Below, piece after piece: positions 12,546-27,382 of a stretch of DNA of 64,000 nt (positions are counted from its first letter, which is position 1; every line of letters begins with the position of its first letter). Source of the DNA: Mimachlamys varia. Lineage: Eukaryota > Mollusca > Bivalvia > Pectinida > Pectinidae. The position numbers were made by a program, and so were the translations under genes. The stretch lies in the NCBI GenBank assembly GCA_947623455.1, contig OX392534.1, forward strand, positions 33,609,426 through 33,673,425, in the 5' to 3' direction. The notes under the pieces are model-generated. The model saw nothing but the letters and a program-made list of their open reading frames with translations. It had not been told where the DNA came from and did no database searches.

Positions 12546-13565
12546 CTGTAAACAGTAAACAAAGTAAACGAACTAGTAAACAAGCAAATTAACACTTCAG
12601 CAATCATTCACAAGCTATATAGTGTAGCAAATATTTGTAACATTAATATCATTTGATCTTAATTTAGACATTATTCAATCAGAATTTGAGTTTAATCTAG
12701 GTTGGATTTTTTTTTCACAGAGCTGTGATTTGACCTCAATCCAAACATTTCAAATACATGTATACACTTGCACCCAAAGTTTTAACTTTTTTTTTCAGAT
12801 ATGTTTAAGTAAATTTGAGTTTCTTTAAAATCTGCAATATTAAATGAAAGAACACATGAACACAAGGCAAACAAATTAAAGTAGTTCAAAATATATAAAT
12901 ACAGAATTTAAGATATCAGAATATGATGTAATAATTATATGTGTATTGCAATTAGCATGTTCAGGTATAAATGTTCAAATATTTTCATAAAGTTAAAACG
13001 TCGTTTCTGAGATACAACTTAGGCTTTCCGGAACAGAAGTCATATGTGATTTGGCTGTCATGTGATACAATAAGGGGGGCATGTATACTTTTGGTGTAAT
13101 GGTAAATAGGTAGTTAACCGAATTTGCTGATGTAAAACGTCGGCAAATTTGGACAAAAATGAACACCAAAATTTAGCATTCCTTGAAAAAGATCTTTCAC
13201 TGATCAGTACCATATGGATAGACATGACGTCTGGAATTTTAACTTGAAGCATTTTTTTCCATATTGATTTGTACTTCTCATATATACTTAACCTTTTCCT
13301 GTACACCAGAAATAAACATGACACCCCCCCCCCCCCCCCCCTATCACATGATAGGCATATCTAAAACCTACAACGTATTGTTAAATGAATTTCAGTATTG
13401 ATATACAAGTGATTATATAACAGGTAAATCCAGCCAAGTGTTATTGATCCGGACCAGATCTTATACCAGAATTGATCTACTCTACTAAACATACAAAATG
13501 TTCTATATTAATGTTAAAAATGACAAACTACATAAAAAGTGAACTTTATAAACAACAATACATAA

Positions 13566-13877
13566 GTTTACTGGCATATTAGCTCGCTACAGGCGTCTGC
13601 TTCGGACAACCGGAAATTTACATGTCAAACCAGTGAAATGGGACGGGAACGCCCTCTGACTTTTGACCCCATATCAATCCGCCATCACATATCAAAATCT
13701 ACCAAAAGTATATATTTTTGTAAAGTTACATATCTACAGATTTCATTCAATGCAGAATAGGTCAACAATTACCTATTTAAATTACTCAGAATCGCTGTAC
13801 TCAGCCGGAACAGATTTTCAGCCGGGACTACAATCGTATGAAACACTTCGTCATTGGCTGATTTAGTTGCGTGAGTC
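13566..13877. mobile_element. MITE2, unit D
   Basis: Same truncated inverted copy at the unit junction. Confidence 0.68.
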
Positions 13878-16800
13878 CTGAAACTTCACATGAATGTTTG
13901 AGACCATGTGTACATATGCATGCAGGTTATTGTATGCAGACTTTTGGTTGACATGATAACCAGGTCACTATAAACAGGTTTCTGTTGGAAATTTTAGCTG
14001 GAAAACTATTCCTTAACCTGTCAACCAATATCAATGACAATGCACAGGAATGTTCGGGACGATGTGTAGATGTATCTGCAGATAATAATTTGTTTGTCAT
14101 CAACATCATCATGATTACGTTTTGTTGTATTTTTATAATAATTATGCAAATATTTGTACTTTTTGGGCTTGTGCTTAATTACTTGTTAACATGATGATTG
14201 AAATGTTGGTTAATGGTGCTTATAATCTTGTTCCAATTTTAGCTCATTCACCCCTAAAATTTCATAATGAACTATTCCAACCTATGCATTGGAAGAGTTC
14301 AAATGTGTCTTCAGGGGTTAATGAATTAACAGAGTTTGATTAAGAAATATCCTATATATAACACTAGCTGAATTGTTTTAAACAGTTCTAACGCTTTTTT
14401 AGCTTCCATTTCATACTTTAACTTTTAAAATACTTGTCGATTAAACATTTAAAATCATATAGCTTGGAGAAAAAAGATGTTAAGAATCTGTAGATGTTAA
14501 GAATCTGTAGATGCAGTCTCATAAATCTTTAGAGGTAAAGCATTTTGTATCCCAGAAAATCAGATTTTTGTTTTGTTTGAGATACTGCCATTTACAGTAT
14601 TTATTTTGTTTTGAACAGGCATTAATGTTGTCATAAACGTTGTCTCCCACTGTTGTTTCTACGATGTGAACAAATCATATGTGAATTTCATCGACCTTTT
14701 AATGGTCAATTAATGGTGGCATTGACCTTGCAAGAAACGAAAGACAGAAAATATCAGTCCAAAAAATTGTCAGATCATGGTATTACCACTTAGTGACTGT
14801 GACGTTAATTTTCTATGTTTTTAGATTTGCCATTCTGACAGCAAATGAAGTGCAAAAAATCAGAGGTTTATTAACAATATTTTATAAGCATTAATTATTT
14901 GCCGTCATTCAGAATGAAGCAAAATTTCAGGTTTATTTACTTGGTAAAACCTTACATTTAATGTCAGAGCTATTTTAGAAATTTGAACCTTAGTAAATTT
15001 TTAATTGTAAGAAACATTACTTTTGGAAAACATACATTTTTTCAAATCTTAATACAATGCTGTACTGTGATATTGTTATATTACAAGCTTCAATATTGTA
15101 AATTCACTCTATTTTAAAAGGTTGCCATAATATGTATAATTTTAGGTTTTTATTACCATAGATTATGACTGTTTAAAATTTTTAAGATGTAAATAAATTG
15201 TTATTTTTACATGACAACAAATCTGTCTTCTGCTTTACTTATGAAAGCTGATGTTGATAATTTGTTAAATACTATGGAGCTGATGATTAATAGCTAAAGG
15301 TTATCTTAAAATGTTGTTATCTCCCTTGTTTGCCATATCATGGCTACACTGGGAAATGTTTTTGAAACAAATTCGTGCCATGTAATAATGATGTCATAAT
15401 GGAAATGATGTTAGCCGATTGTCACATGGCGCCAAATCATCACAAAAACACTTCCCGGAAGTCCATCTTGTATCCACCATTTTGGCTTTTTATATATATA
15501 TATAATCAAGGAAAGTAACAACACTTTTGGGAAAGGCCTATAGCCCACCTCGACAGGATGTTGAGCTGTTTAAATCACCAATTGTCCAAATGTGATTCCT
15601 TTTTTTCTATAGTTTCTTCTTTAATCCATAGATGGTATTCTTAGAATTATTTGCAAAACCAAATTGGCGCTCCGTTGGCTACATCGCAATTAGATGATTC
15701 AAGATCTTAACCATTGAATCTCACGAAGTACTTATACTTGAAAGTCCTTTCATTTTTGTGTTCATTCCCCTTGATTCTCTGTCTTCAAAGTTTGTAATTT
15801 TAAGACTGACCCGAAGAACAAGATGGTCACCAGAATTTTGTCACTATTTCCCGAGATTTGCAGACATTTCCCTTGTTTCATATGTAGGCTCCCCAGTAAA
15901 ACATATAAGGAAGAATGATGAGCTAACTTTGAAAAATGATTGATTAAAAAAAAAAACCTGTAGCACGAGTCCAGTTGAAAAGCTGAGAACCTGTTATTTC
16001 AAGTTGCACAATGGCTCATTGATGGCTTCCACAAAAGGTGACTTGATATGAGGAATAGGTTCATTCCAGTCTAGCCAACTTTCTGATGAACACCATTCAA
16101 GCCTTGCCAACTTTTCATTTTCACACCTGGGTTAGGCCTGGTCATACCTGAGTGACCGCCAGGTAATTAAATTCCAGGTAAAAAAGTGATTATTAATTAA
16201 TATTTTCTGGCTCACCATGTTACAATTAATAGTAAACAGACAAATTCGTGTGTAAACAAAAAAGGTGTTTATTGATAGAGGGATTTTGGCACCTACCATT
16301 GCTGATTTTCATTTGTTCTGAAAATGTTGGATCTTTCCCTCTCTTTCATTTATGTATTAAATCTTAGTTCTTGAAACTTGAAAATTAATAATACATCTTT
16401 GTAGTTGAAATAATGTCACTTGACAGGATTTTTGTCTTTCTGATCAGTTCCAAAATCAAAAGAGCACAACTAAGCACCAAGAACAAACTACAAATGAAAT
16501 TTAAGAAAGATCTATCTTATATTTCTCAAAAATAACCATCATATACTTTCATAGTCAAAATATAAGATGGATGCCTGCCGGAAATAATTTCCCTGGTCCA
16601 AAAATAGGACCATGCAACCAAACGAAACATGCATCCATCCAGTACTTCTCAAGAAAAAGCAATAATAAACTATAACTGTCAAAATCCAAGATGGCTGCCT
16701 CTTGGCCATTTTGCTTTTGGATCAGCTCAAAAACTGGACAATGTGCAATTACAGAGCAAGGGGAACCTGCATATGAAATTTGGGAAGGATTCATCCAGTA

Positions 16801-18317
16801 TTTCTCCAGAAATAGCGATCAGCATCTATAAATTCAAAATCAAAGATGGCCTCCTGTCGGCCATATTGTTTTTCAGATTGGCTAAAAAAAGTGGTCAATG
16901 CATAACTAGGGACCAAGGTGAACCTGCATATGAAATTTGAGAAAATCCATCCAGTACTTCTCAAGAAATAGTGATCACAAGAATTGTTTGAATAGCTCAT
17001 TATCTAATGATGGTGGGCTAATAGTCTGATGAAAATCAAAAAGATTAACAACAGAGTAACTTATTTTTTCATAATTCAAAACAAAAGACAAATTTATTAT
17101 TTCATGATTTAATTTGCATTTTAAAACAAAAGGCATTTAGTAACAATAGTATGATTTTAATATATGGTGTATAAGGCGTGTTGCAATACATACATACTAT
17201 AGACATAATTTTACTACACTGTATATGTACTAGTAACATGGTTCCAACACAGTGGTAAGTGGTATGTATTTCAACACAAAGGTTCAATGTGTTAACATTT
17301 ATCATGAAATTGATAAAAAACTCTTTTTATTCTATTACATTATTTCATTCATCCCTGGAGACAAATTTGAACTCTTCCAAACCAAAGGTTGGAATAATTC
17401 GTTGTAAATTTTCAGGGGTGGATAATTTAATCCACCCAGATATGAAAAACTTATTGTGATATCACAATAAAGAAATGTCACAACTTCATGTCACCATAAT
17501 GGCCCATGGATTGTTTTTTTGGGGTTTTTGTCTCCACCCAGCGAGTTGTTGGGTATATTCTATGAGATAACAAACAGTCATTTTTCACAACGGACATATT
17601 TTTTTGCTGTAAAAGTTTATAAAATTGTGATAAGCATCTTTGACAACAATTTCAATATTAACAACAGGACATGTTAAATAGTTCTACAGCTAAATAAGCA
17701 ATGTTTACATAAATATTATCAATTTGGTTTTAATCTTAATGAATAAATCACATATTAAATCATTATATATAAATCATATTGTATAAAATCAGATTGTAAA
17801 TTAAAATTCAATTAAAACAATCAGAGTAAAATATTTGCAAATCCCTGTATTTTTTATAGATATGTGATTGTTAAAAAATCGCAGGATTTTTAAAGACATA
17901 TATGAAACACATATTTTATGTAGCATCACATTTTTTTTTTATAAACGCCACTCACAATCTTGCTTACCTCCCTTAGACACTTGTGTACAAACTGATATAC
18001 TTGGAAAATTAAGGTGTGTATAACTTTCTCAACCTAAAATTGAGGCTATTTAAATACATATACCAAAACAACTACCCCTTGACAATGACCTGTCATATTG
18101 ACTTTTTTTTCAATTGAGCAATTCCTTAAATATCAAATGCTGTAATATCATATTAAAAATGCAGAAGAACAAATGGAATGACCATTGATATAAAACCAAC
18201 ACCTTAAAGAAACAAAAGGTATGTGATATTTAGTTAATTGAAAAAAAAACCAGTTAATTTCTTTAACATCTCAAAATAATTTTCACAAAAAAATGTTTCA
18301 TGCAGATGCTGACTTTT

Positions 18318-18559
18318 TTATTTAAGGTGAACTGTCATCTCTTCTGGGGTGATATTCCCTCCTGTCACAAAAACCACGACTTTTTTTCCGGCTACGTCAG
18401 GGATGTGTCCGTTAATCAAAGCTGCCATGGCAGCACATCCTGAGGGTTCCACAACCAATCCACGCTTGTAGAACATCGCCATGGTATCCACTAGTTCTTT
18501 GTCTGTTACCAAGACAACATCTGCAACAAACTTCTTACAGTGTTGGTAGGTCAATTTAC
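18318..18559 (-). CDS. Exon 6, cassette C (terminal exon)
   Basis: Intact terminal exon with Ala260 in place of Glu260. The stop is overlapped by AATAAA (18322-18317). Identical protein to cassette D. Confidence 0.58.
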
Positions 18560-19443
18560 CTGTTAAAAAAGATTTCACCAGATGATACAAACAATGTTTT
18601 ATATTGTTGAAAATATTGAAAATGAAATCCAAAGGACTATGTATGGTCTGGGCCTTTTTTGGCCCCCAAATCATCAGATTTTGAAACAGATCATCAAACT
18701 CTCAAATCAATGTATTTGAAAACTTGAATACATCCTTGATAAAACTGGACGATAATTATTTGTTGTTTCAACTCTGGTTGTCATGACAACCAACTCAAAT
18801 ATACATAAATTAGGGAAATTTGAGCATTTAGTCAATTTTGGCCCATTTTCGGATAGTTTTTCTATTAGAAACTATCGAGCGCATCCTTGAACAAACTTAA
18901 TATCAAATGAGAATAGTTTGGCACTTATACCAAATCTTTATGAGAAATATAAATTTTTTTCAAGGATGCGTTCTATTGTTACTATGTGAAAAACTATGTT
19001 AAAATTGACCAAATATTTACATTAATTTTGCATAAATTTATGCAAATTTGGGATGGTTACCAAGGCAACCATATCACAAACACCAAATAAATTTTATTAC
19101 AATTCCATTAGGGATGTAGTCTATATTTGAAATAAAACGATTTGAGAGTGCAATAATGAAGTTCAAAATTTGACGGATTAAATAAATATTATTACAATTC
19201 CATTAGGGATGTAGTCTATATTTGAAATAAAATGATTTGAGAGCGCAATAATGAAGTTCAAAATTTGACGCATTCTGGGGCCAGAAACAGGCTAAACCAT
19301 ATATAGTCCTTTAATTCAATGGATGATATTCATTAGTTTTTAAGGTTGAGTAATTTTTATATTTTAACCCTTCAATCATTTTTACTAATTCACTACTAAT
19401 AGTTTGAACTTGTTCAAAATCACTAGAAGGAAGTTAAGTTTAC

Positions 19444-19536
19444 CTGCAAATGGTGGGGACAGGCCTCCAGCTACGGACTTCACTGTAGGAATGGTTACCG
19501 CTTCTCCTTTCTTAAAACTTTCAAACATTGTTGGAG
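19444..19536 (-). CDS. Exon 5, cassette C
   Basis: Intact 93-nt exon, GT donor, identical to that of cassette D. Confidence 0.58.
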
Positions 19537-20027
19537 CTGTAAGTACAAAATATTATGGTCATCTTTTTTTAATACACATATATACTTCCAAACCAACTGG
19601 CCTACATGTATATCTCGCTCCTATTTCTAAGATATGTTGCAATTGAAGCGCATGAGATAAGCCCGAAACAAATACCTTTCATTTCTACAAAGAAGGAATT
19701 CCCTTCCATTATCACTCTCAAACAAGCTAGTAAATAAGTACTGTTTTATGTAGTTTGCTATTATGTTTTATTCAGGGCACAACAGTAGATGCTTAAAATA
19801 TTAATGTTGTAAGTAAAGAACAGGAGACATATATCATAAAACTGTGTTTAAACCAACTGTATTCTTTCATAAACAAGCTCTAGAGTTGTCTCCCCACAGA
19901 CTTACTTTGGCACGCTAAAATTTTATACACAGAAATTGTAATGTAGCAGAATGATTTCATCGCATAAATTGCTAAAAATGATTACGGTTTACAGTAATTT
20001 ATTTACTTAATATAGCCTACACTAAAA

Positions 20028-20475
20028 GACTCGCACAACTAAATCAGCCTATCACGAAGTGTTTGTAGCCCCTACTGAAAATTTGTTCCGGCTAAGTACA
20101 GTGATTCTGAGTAATTTAAATAGGTAGTTGTTGACCTATTCTGCATTGAATGAAATCTGTAGATATTTAACTTTACAAAAATATATACTTTTGGTAGATT
20201 TTGATATGTGATGGCGGATTGATATGGGGCCAAAAGTCAGAGGGCGTTCCCATCCCATTTCACTGGTTTGACATGTAAATTTCCGGTTGTCCGAAGCAGA
20301 CGCCAGTAGCGAGCTAATATGCCAGTAAACTCCTCATAAAATGCCCCTTGAAACCTTTGTCATGTATGTATCTGTGAATTTAGGCAGTTTTCACAAGTGT
20401 TGAACTTCAAATATTAAAGTTGTTAGCTTGAAAGCATAGTAATAACATATAGTAAATTATTTAGTTGTGGGAGTC
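20028..20475. mobile_element. MITE1, unit C
   Basis: Same 448-bp element at the equivalent position beside exon 4, matching unit D. Confidence 0.7.
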
Positions 20476-20511
20476 CTAAAGTTAAGGAACTACCTATTAG
20501 TTTCTACTTAC

Positions 20512-20660
20512 ACCCCTCTGGTTCCACAGCGTACACTCGACAGTCAGAAAGACAAGACAGTTTCAGTGTGGTCGCCACCCCTGATACTAGTCCTCCTCCC
20601 CCACAACATACAACCACAACGTCAGGCTTAACGCCATCCTCCAGGATCTCAAGGGAGGCA
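20512..20660 (-). CDS. Exon 4, cassette C
   Basis: Open copy with intact splice sites. It carries A197T and G203C relative to A, B and E, just after the tetraglycine loop, and a private synonymous change (CTT for CTG at Leu170). It is flanked by inverted MITE copies 20028-20475 and 21674-21985. Confidence 0.58.
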
Positions 20661-21673
20661 CTGTAAACAGTAAACAAAGTAAACGAACTAGTAAACAAGC
20701 AAATTAACACTTCAGCAATCATTCACAAGCTATATAGTGTAGCAAATATTTGTAACATTAATATCATTTGATCTTAATTTAGACATTATTCAATCAGAAT
20801 TTGAGTTTAATCTAGGTTGGATTTTTTTTTCACAGAGCTGTGATTTGACCTCAATCCAAACATTTCAAATACATGTATACACTTGCACCCAAAGTTTTAA
20901 CTTTTTTTTTCAGATATGTTTAAGTAAATTTGAGTTTCTTTAAAATCTGCAATATTAAATGAAAGAACACATGAACACAAGGCAAACAAATTAAAGTAGT
21001 TCAAAATATATAAATACAGAATTTAAGATATCAGAATATGATGTAATAATTATATGTGTATTGCAATTAGCATGTTCAGGTATAAATGTTCAAATATTTT
21101 CATAAAGTTAAAACGTCGTTTCTGAGATACAACTTAGGCTTTCCGGAACAGAAGTCATATGTGATTTGGCTGTCATGTGATACAATAAGGGGGGCATGTA
21201 TACTTTTGGTGTAATGGTAAATAGGTAGTTAACCGAATTTGCTGATGTAAAACGTCGGCAAATTTGGACAAAAATGAACACCAAAATTTAGCATTCCTTG
21301 AAAAAGATCTTTCACTGATCAGTACCATATGGATAGACATGACGTCTGGAATTTTAACTTGAAGCATTTTTTTCCATATTGATTTGTACTTCTCATATAT
21401 ACTTAACCTTTTCCTGTACACCAGAAATAAACATGACACCCCCCCCCCCTATCACATGATAGGCATATCTAAAACCTACAACGTATTGTTAAATGAATTT
21501 CAGTATTGATATACAAGTGATTATATAACAGGTAAATCCAGCCAAGTGTTATTGATCCGGACCAGATCTTATACCAGAATTGATCTACTCTACTAAACAT
21601 ACAAAATGTTCTATATTAATGTTAAAAATGACAAACTACATAAAAAGTGAACTTTATAAACAACAATACATAA

Positions 21674-21985
21674 GTTTACTGGCATATTAGCTCGCTACAG
21701 GCGTCTGCTTCGGACAACCGGAAATTTACATGTCAAACCAGTGAAATGGGACGGGAACGCCCTCTGACTTTTGACCCCATATCAATCCGCCATCACATAT
21801 CAAAATCTACCAAAAGTATATATTTTTGTAAAGTTACATATCTACAGATTTCATTCAATGCAGAATAGGTCAACAATTACCTATTTAAATTACTCAGAAT
21901 CGCTGTACTCAGCCGGAACAGATTTTCAGCCGGGACTACAATCGTATGAAACACTTCGTCATAGGCTGATTTAGTTGCGTGAGTC
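21674..21985. mobile_element. MITE2, unit C
   Basis: Same truncated inverted copy at the unit junction. It carries the CATAGG variant shared with B, where E and D read CATTGG. Confidence 0.68.
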
Positions 21986-24900
21986 CTGAAACTTCACATG
22001 AATGTTTGAGACCATGTGTACATATGCATGCAGGTTATTGTATGCAGACTTTTGGTTGACATGATAACCAGGTCACTATAAACAGGTTTCTGTTGGAAAT
22101 TTTAGCTGGAAAACTATTCCTTAACCTGTCAACCAATATCAATGACAATGCACAGAAATGTTCGGGACGATGTGTAGATGTATCTGCAGATAATAATTTG
22201 TTTGTCATCAACATTGTTCCAATTTTAGCTCATTCACCCCTGAAATTTCATAATGAACTATTCCAACCTATGCATTGGAAGAGTTCAAATGTGTCTTCAG
22301 GGGTTAATGAATTAACAGAGTTTGATTAAGAAATATCCTATATATAACACTAGCTGAATTGTTTTAAACAGTTCTAACGCTTTTTTAGCTTACATTTCAT
22401 ACTTTGACTTTTAAAATACTTGTCGATTAAACATTTAAAATCATAAAGCTTGGAGAAAAAAGATGTTAAGAATCTGTAGATGCAGTCTCATAAATCTTTA
22501 GAGGTAAAGAATTTTGTATCCCAGAAAATCAGATTTTTGTTTTGTTTGAGATACTGCCATTTACAGTATTTATTTTGTTTTGAACAGGCATTAATGTTGT
22601 CATAAACGTTGTCTCCCACTGTTGTTTCTACGATGTGAACAAATCATATGTGAATTGCATCGACCTTTTAATGGTCAATTAAAGGTGGCATTGACATTGC
22701 AAGAAACGAAAGACAGAAAATATCAGTCCAAAAAATTGTCAGATCATGGTATTACCACTTCGTGACTGTGACGTTAATTTTCTATGTTTTTAGATTTGCC
22801 ATTCTGACAGCAAATGAAGTGCAAAAAATCAGAGGTTTATTAACAATATTTTATAAGCATTAATTATTTGCCGTCATTCAGAATGAAGCAAAAATTTCAG
22901 ATTTATTAACTTAGTAAAACCTTACATTTAATGTCTGAGCTATTTTAGAAATTTGAACCTTAGTCAATTTTTAAATGTAAGTAACATTACTTTTGGAAAA
23001 CATACATTTTTTCAAATCTTAATACAATGCTGTACTGTGATATTGTTATATTACAAGCTTCAATATTGTAAATTCACTCTATTTTAAAACCATAGATTAT
23101 GACTGTTTAAAATTTTTAAGATGTAAATAAATTGTTATTTTTACATGACAACAAATCTGTCTTCTGTTTTACTTATGAAAGCTGTGTTGATAATTTGTTA
23201 AATACCATGGAGCTGATGATTAATAGCTAAAGGTTATCTTAAAATGTTGTTATCTCCCTTGTTTGCCATATCATGGCTACACTGGGAAATGTTTTTGAAA
23301 CAAATTCGTGCCATGTAATAATGATGTCATAATGGAAATGATGTTAGCCGATTGTCACATGGCGCCAAATCATCACAAAAACACTTCCCGGAAGTCCATC
23401 TTGTATCCACCATTTTGGCTTTATATATATATATAATCAAGGGAAGTAACAACACTTTTGGGAAAGGCCTATAGCCCACCTCGACAGGATGTTGAGCTGT
23501 TTAAATCACCAATTGTCCAAATGTGATTCCTTTTTTTCTATAGTTTCTTCTTTAATCCATAGATGGTATTCTTAGAATTATTTGCAAAACCAAATTGGCG
23601 CTCCGTTGGCTACATCGCAATTAGATGATTCAAGATCTTAACCATTGAATCTCACGAAGTACTTATACTTGAAAGTCCTTTCATTTTTGTGTTCATTCCC
23701 CTTGATTCTCTGTCTTCAAAGTTTGTAATTTTAAGACTGATCCGAAGAACAAGATGGTCACCAGAATTTTGTCACTATTTCCCGAGATTTGACAGACATT
23801 TCCCTTGTTTCATATGTAGGCTCCCCAGTAAAACATATAAGGAAGAATGATGAGCTAACTTTGAAAAATGATTGATTAAAAAAAAACCCCTATAGCACCA
23901 GTCCAGTTGAAAAGCTGAGAACCTGTTATTTCAAGTTGCACAATGGCTCATTGATGGCTTCCACAAAAGGTGACTTGATATGAGGAATAGGTTCATTCCA
24001 GTCTAGCCAACTTTCTGAATGAACACCATTCAAGCCTTGCCAACTTTTCATTTTCACACCTGGGTTAGGCCTGGTCATACCTGAGTGACCGCCAGGTAAT
24101 TAAATTCCAGGTAAAAAAGTGATTATTAATTAATATTTTCTGGCTCACCATGTTACAATTAATAGTAAACAAACAAATTCGTGTGTAAACAAAAAAGGTG
24201 TTTATTGATACAAGAGGGATCTTGGCACCTACCATTGATGATTTTCATTTGTTCTGAAAAAGTTGGATCTTTTCCCTCTCTTTCATTTATGTATTAAATC
24301 TTAGTTCTTGAAACTTGAAAATTAATAATACATCTTTGTAGTTGAAATAATGTCACTTGACAGGATTTTTGTCTTTCTGATCAGTTCCAAAATCAAAAGA
24401 GCACAACTAAGCACCAAGAACAAACTACAAATGAAATTTAAGAAAGATCTATCTTATATTTCTCAAAAATAACCATCATATACTTTCATAGTCAAAATAT
24501 AAGATGGATGCCTGCCGGAAATAATTTCCCTGGTCCAAAAATAGGACCATGCAACCAAACGAAACATGCATCCATCCAGTACTTCTCAAGAAAAAGCAAT
24601 AATAAACTATAACTGTCAAAATCCAAGATGGCTGCCTCTTGGCCATTTTGCTTTTGGATCAGCTCAAAAACTGGACAATGTGCAATTACAGAGCAAGGGG
24701 AACCTGCATATGAAATTTGGGAAGGATTCATCCAGTATTTCTCCAGAAATAGCGATCAGCATCTATAAATTCAAAATCAAAGATGGCCTCCTGTCGGCCA
24801 TATTGTTTTTCAGATTGGCTAAAAAAAGTGGTCAATGCATAACTAGGGACCAAGGTGAACCTGCATATGAAATTTGAGAAGATCCATCCAGTACTTCTCA

Positions 24901-26257
24901 AGAAATAGTGATCACAAGAATTGTTTGAATAGCTCATCATCTAATGATGGTGGGCTAATAGTCTGATGAAAATCAAAAAGATTAACAACAGAGTAACTTA
25001 TTTTTTCATAATTCAAAACAAAAGACAAATTTATTATTTCATGATTTAATTTGCATTTTAAAACAAAAGGCATTTAGTAACAATAGTATGATTTTAATAT
25101 ATCGTGTATAAGGCATGTTGCAATACATACATACTATAGACATAATTTTATTACACTGTATATGTACTAGTAACATGGTTCCAACACAGTGGTAAGTGGT
25201 ATGTATTTCAACACAAAGGTTCAATGTGTTAACATTTATCATGAAATTGATAAAAAACTCTTTTTATTCTATTACATTATTTCATTCATCCCTGGAGACA
25301 AATTTGAACTCTTCCAAACCAAAGGTTGGAATAATTCGTTGTAAATTTTCAGGGGTGGATAATTTAATCCACCCAGATATGAAAAACTTATTGTGATATC
25401 ACAATAAAGAAATGTCACAACTTCATGTCATCATAATGGCCCATGGATTGTTTTTTGGGGGGGTTTTCTGCACCTAGCGAGTTGTTGGGTATATTCTATG
25501 AGATAACAAACAGTCATTTTTCACAATGGAAATATTTTTTTGCTGTAAAAGTTTATAAAATTGTGATAAGCATCTTTGACAACAATTTCAATATTAACAA
25601 TAAGGACATATTAAATAGTTCTACAGCTAAATAAGCAATGTTTACATAAATATTATCAATTTGGTTTTAATCTTAATGAATAAATCACATATTAAATCAT
25701 TATATATAAATCATATTGTATAAAATCAGATTGTAAATTAAAATTCAATGAAAACAATCAGAGTAAAATATTTGCAAATCCCTGTATTTTTTTATAGATA
25801 TGTGATTGTTAAAAAATCGCAGGATTTTTAAAGACATATATGAAACACATATTTTATGTAGCATCACATTTTTTTTTTATAAACGCCACTCACAATCTTG
25901 CTTACCTCCCTTAGACGCTTGTGTACAAACTGATATACTTGGAAAATGAAGGTGTGTATAACTTTCTCAACCTAAAATTGAGGCTATTTAAATACATATA
26001 CCAAAACAAACTACCCCTTGACAATGACCTGTCATATTGACTTTTTTTTCAATTGAGCAATTCCTTAAATATCAAATGCTGTAATATCATATTAAAAATG
26101 CAGAAGAACAAATGGAATGACCATTGATATAAAACCAACACCTTAAAGAAACAAAAGGTATGTGATATTTAGTTAATTGAAAAAAAAAAACAGTTAATTT
26201 CTCTAACATCTCAAAATAATTTTCACAAAAAAATGTTTCATGCAGATGCTGACTTTT

Positions 26258-26499
26258 TTATTTAAGGTGAACTGTCATCTCTTCTGGGGTGATATTCCCT
26301 CCCGTCACAAAAACCACAACTTTTTTTCCGGCTACGTCAGGGATGTGTCCGTTAATCAAAGCTGCCATGGCAGCACATCCTGAGGGTTCCACAACCAATC
26401 CACGCTTGTAGAACATCGCCATGGTATCCACTAGTTCTTTGTCTGTTACCAAGACAACATCTTCCACAAACTTCTTACAGTGTTGGTAGGTCAATTTAC
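26258..26499 (-). CDS. Exon 6, cassette B (terminal exon)
   Basis: Intact terminal exon with Glu260 as in A, and a TAA stop overlapped by AATAAA (26262-26257). The protein is identical to cassette A. Confidence 0.65.
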
Positions 26500-27382
26500 C
26501 TGTTAAAAAAGATTTCACCAGATGATACAAACAATGTTTTATATTGTTGAAAATATTGAAAATGAAATCCAAAGGACTATGTATGGTCTGGGCCTTTTTT
26601 GGCCCCCAAATCATCAGATTTTGAAACAGATCATCAAACTCTCAAATCAATGTATTTGAAAACTTGAATACATCCTTGATAAAACTGGACGATAATTATT
26701 TGTTGTTTCAACTCTGGTTGTCATGACAACCAACTCAAATATACAAAAATTAGGGAAATTTGAGCATTTAGTCAATTTTGGCCCATTTTCGGATAGTTTT
26801 CTATTAGAAACTATCGAGCGCATTCTTGAACAAACTTAATATCAAATGAGAATAGTTTGGCACTTATACCAAATCTTTAGGAGAAATATAAAGTTTTTTC
26901 AAGGATGCGCTCTATTGTTACTATGTGAAAAACTATGTTAAAATTGACCAAATATTTACATTAATTTTGCATAAATTTATGCAAATTTGGGATGGTTACC
27001 ATGGCAACCATAGCACAAACACCAAATAAATTTTATTACAATTCCATTAGGGATGTAGTCTATATTTGAAATAAAACGATTTGAGAGTGCAATAATGAAG
27101 TTCAAAATTTGACGGATTAAATAAATATTATTACAATTCCATTAGGGATGTAGTCTATATTTGAAATAAAATGATTTGAGAGCGCAATAATGAAGTTCAA
27201 AATTTGACGCATTCTGGGGCCAAAAATAGGCTAAACCATATATAGTCCTTTAATTCAATGAATGATATTCATAAGTTTTTAAGGTTGAGTAATTTTTATA
27301 TTTTAACCCTTCAATCATTTTTACTAATTCACTACTAATAGTTTGAACTTGTTCAAAATCACTAGAAGGAAGTTAAGTTTAC

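Larger units (their letters stand above)
8179..16293. repeat. Tandem unit D (8,115 bp)
   Basis: Second copy of the unit, with exons 6, 5 and 4 of cassette D. It is nearly identical to unit C at a constant offset of 8,115 bp. Relative to E and B it lacks ~65 bp near 11810, just after the CTAAAATTTTA motif. Its tail (13878-16293) matches that of E. A poly-C run of about 19 lies at 13323-13341. Confidence 0.92.
16294..24229. repeat. Tandem unit C (7,936 bp)
   Basis: Third copy. The exon half matches D apart from a few single-base differences, for example at 16325, 19321 and 20651. The tail (21986-24229) instead matches unit B and lacks ~120 bp present in the E and D tails, at about 22214. Confidence 0.92.
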
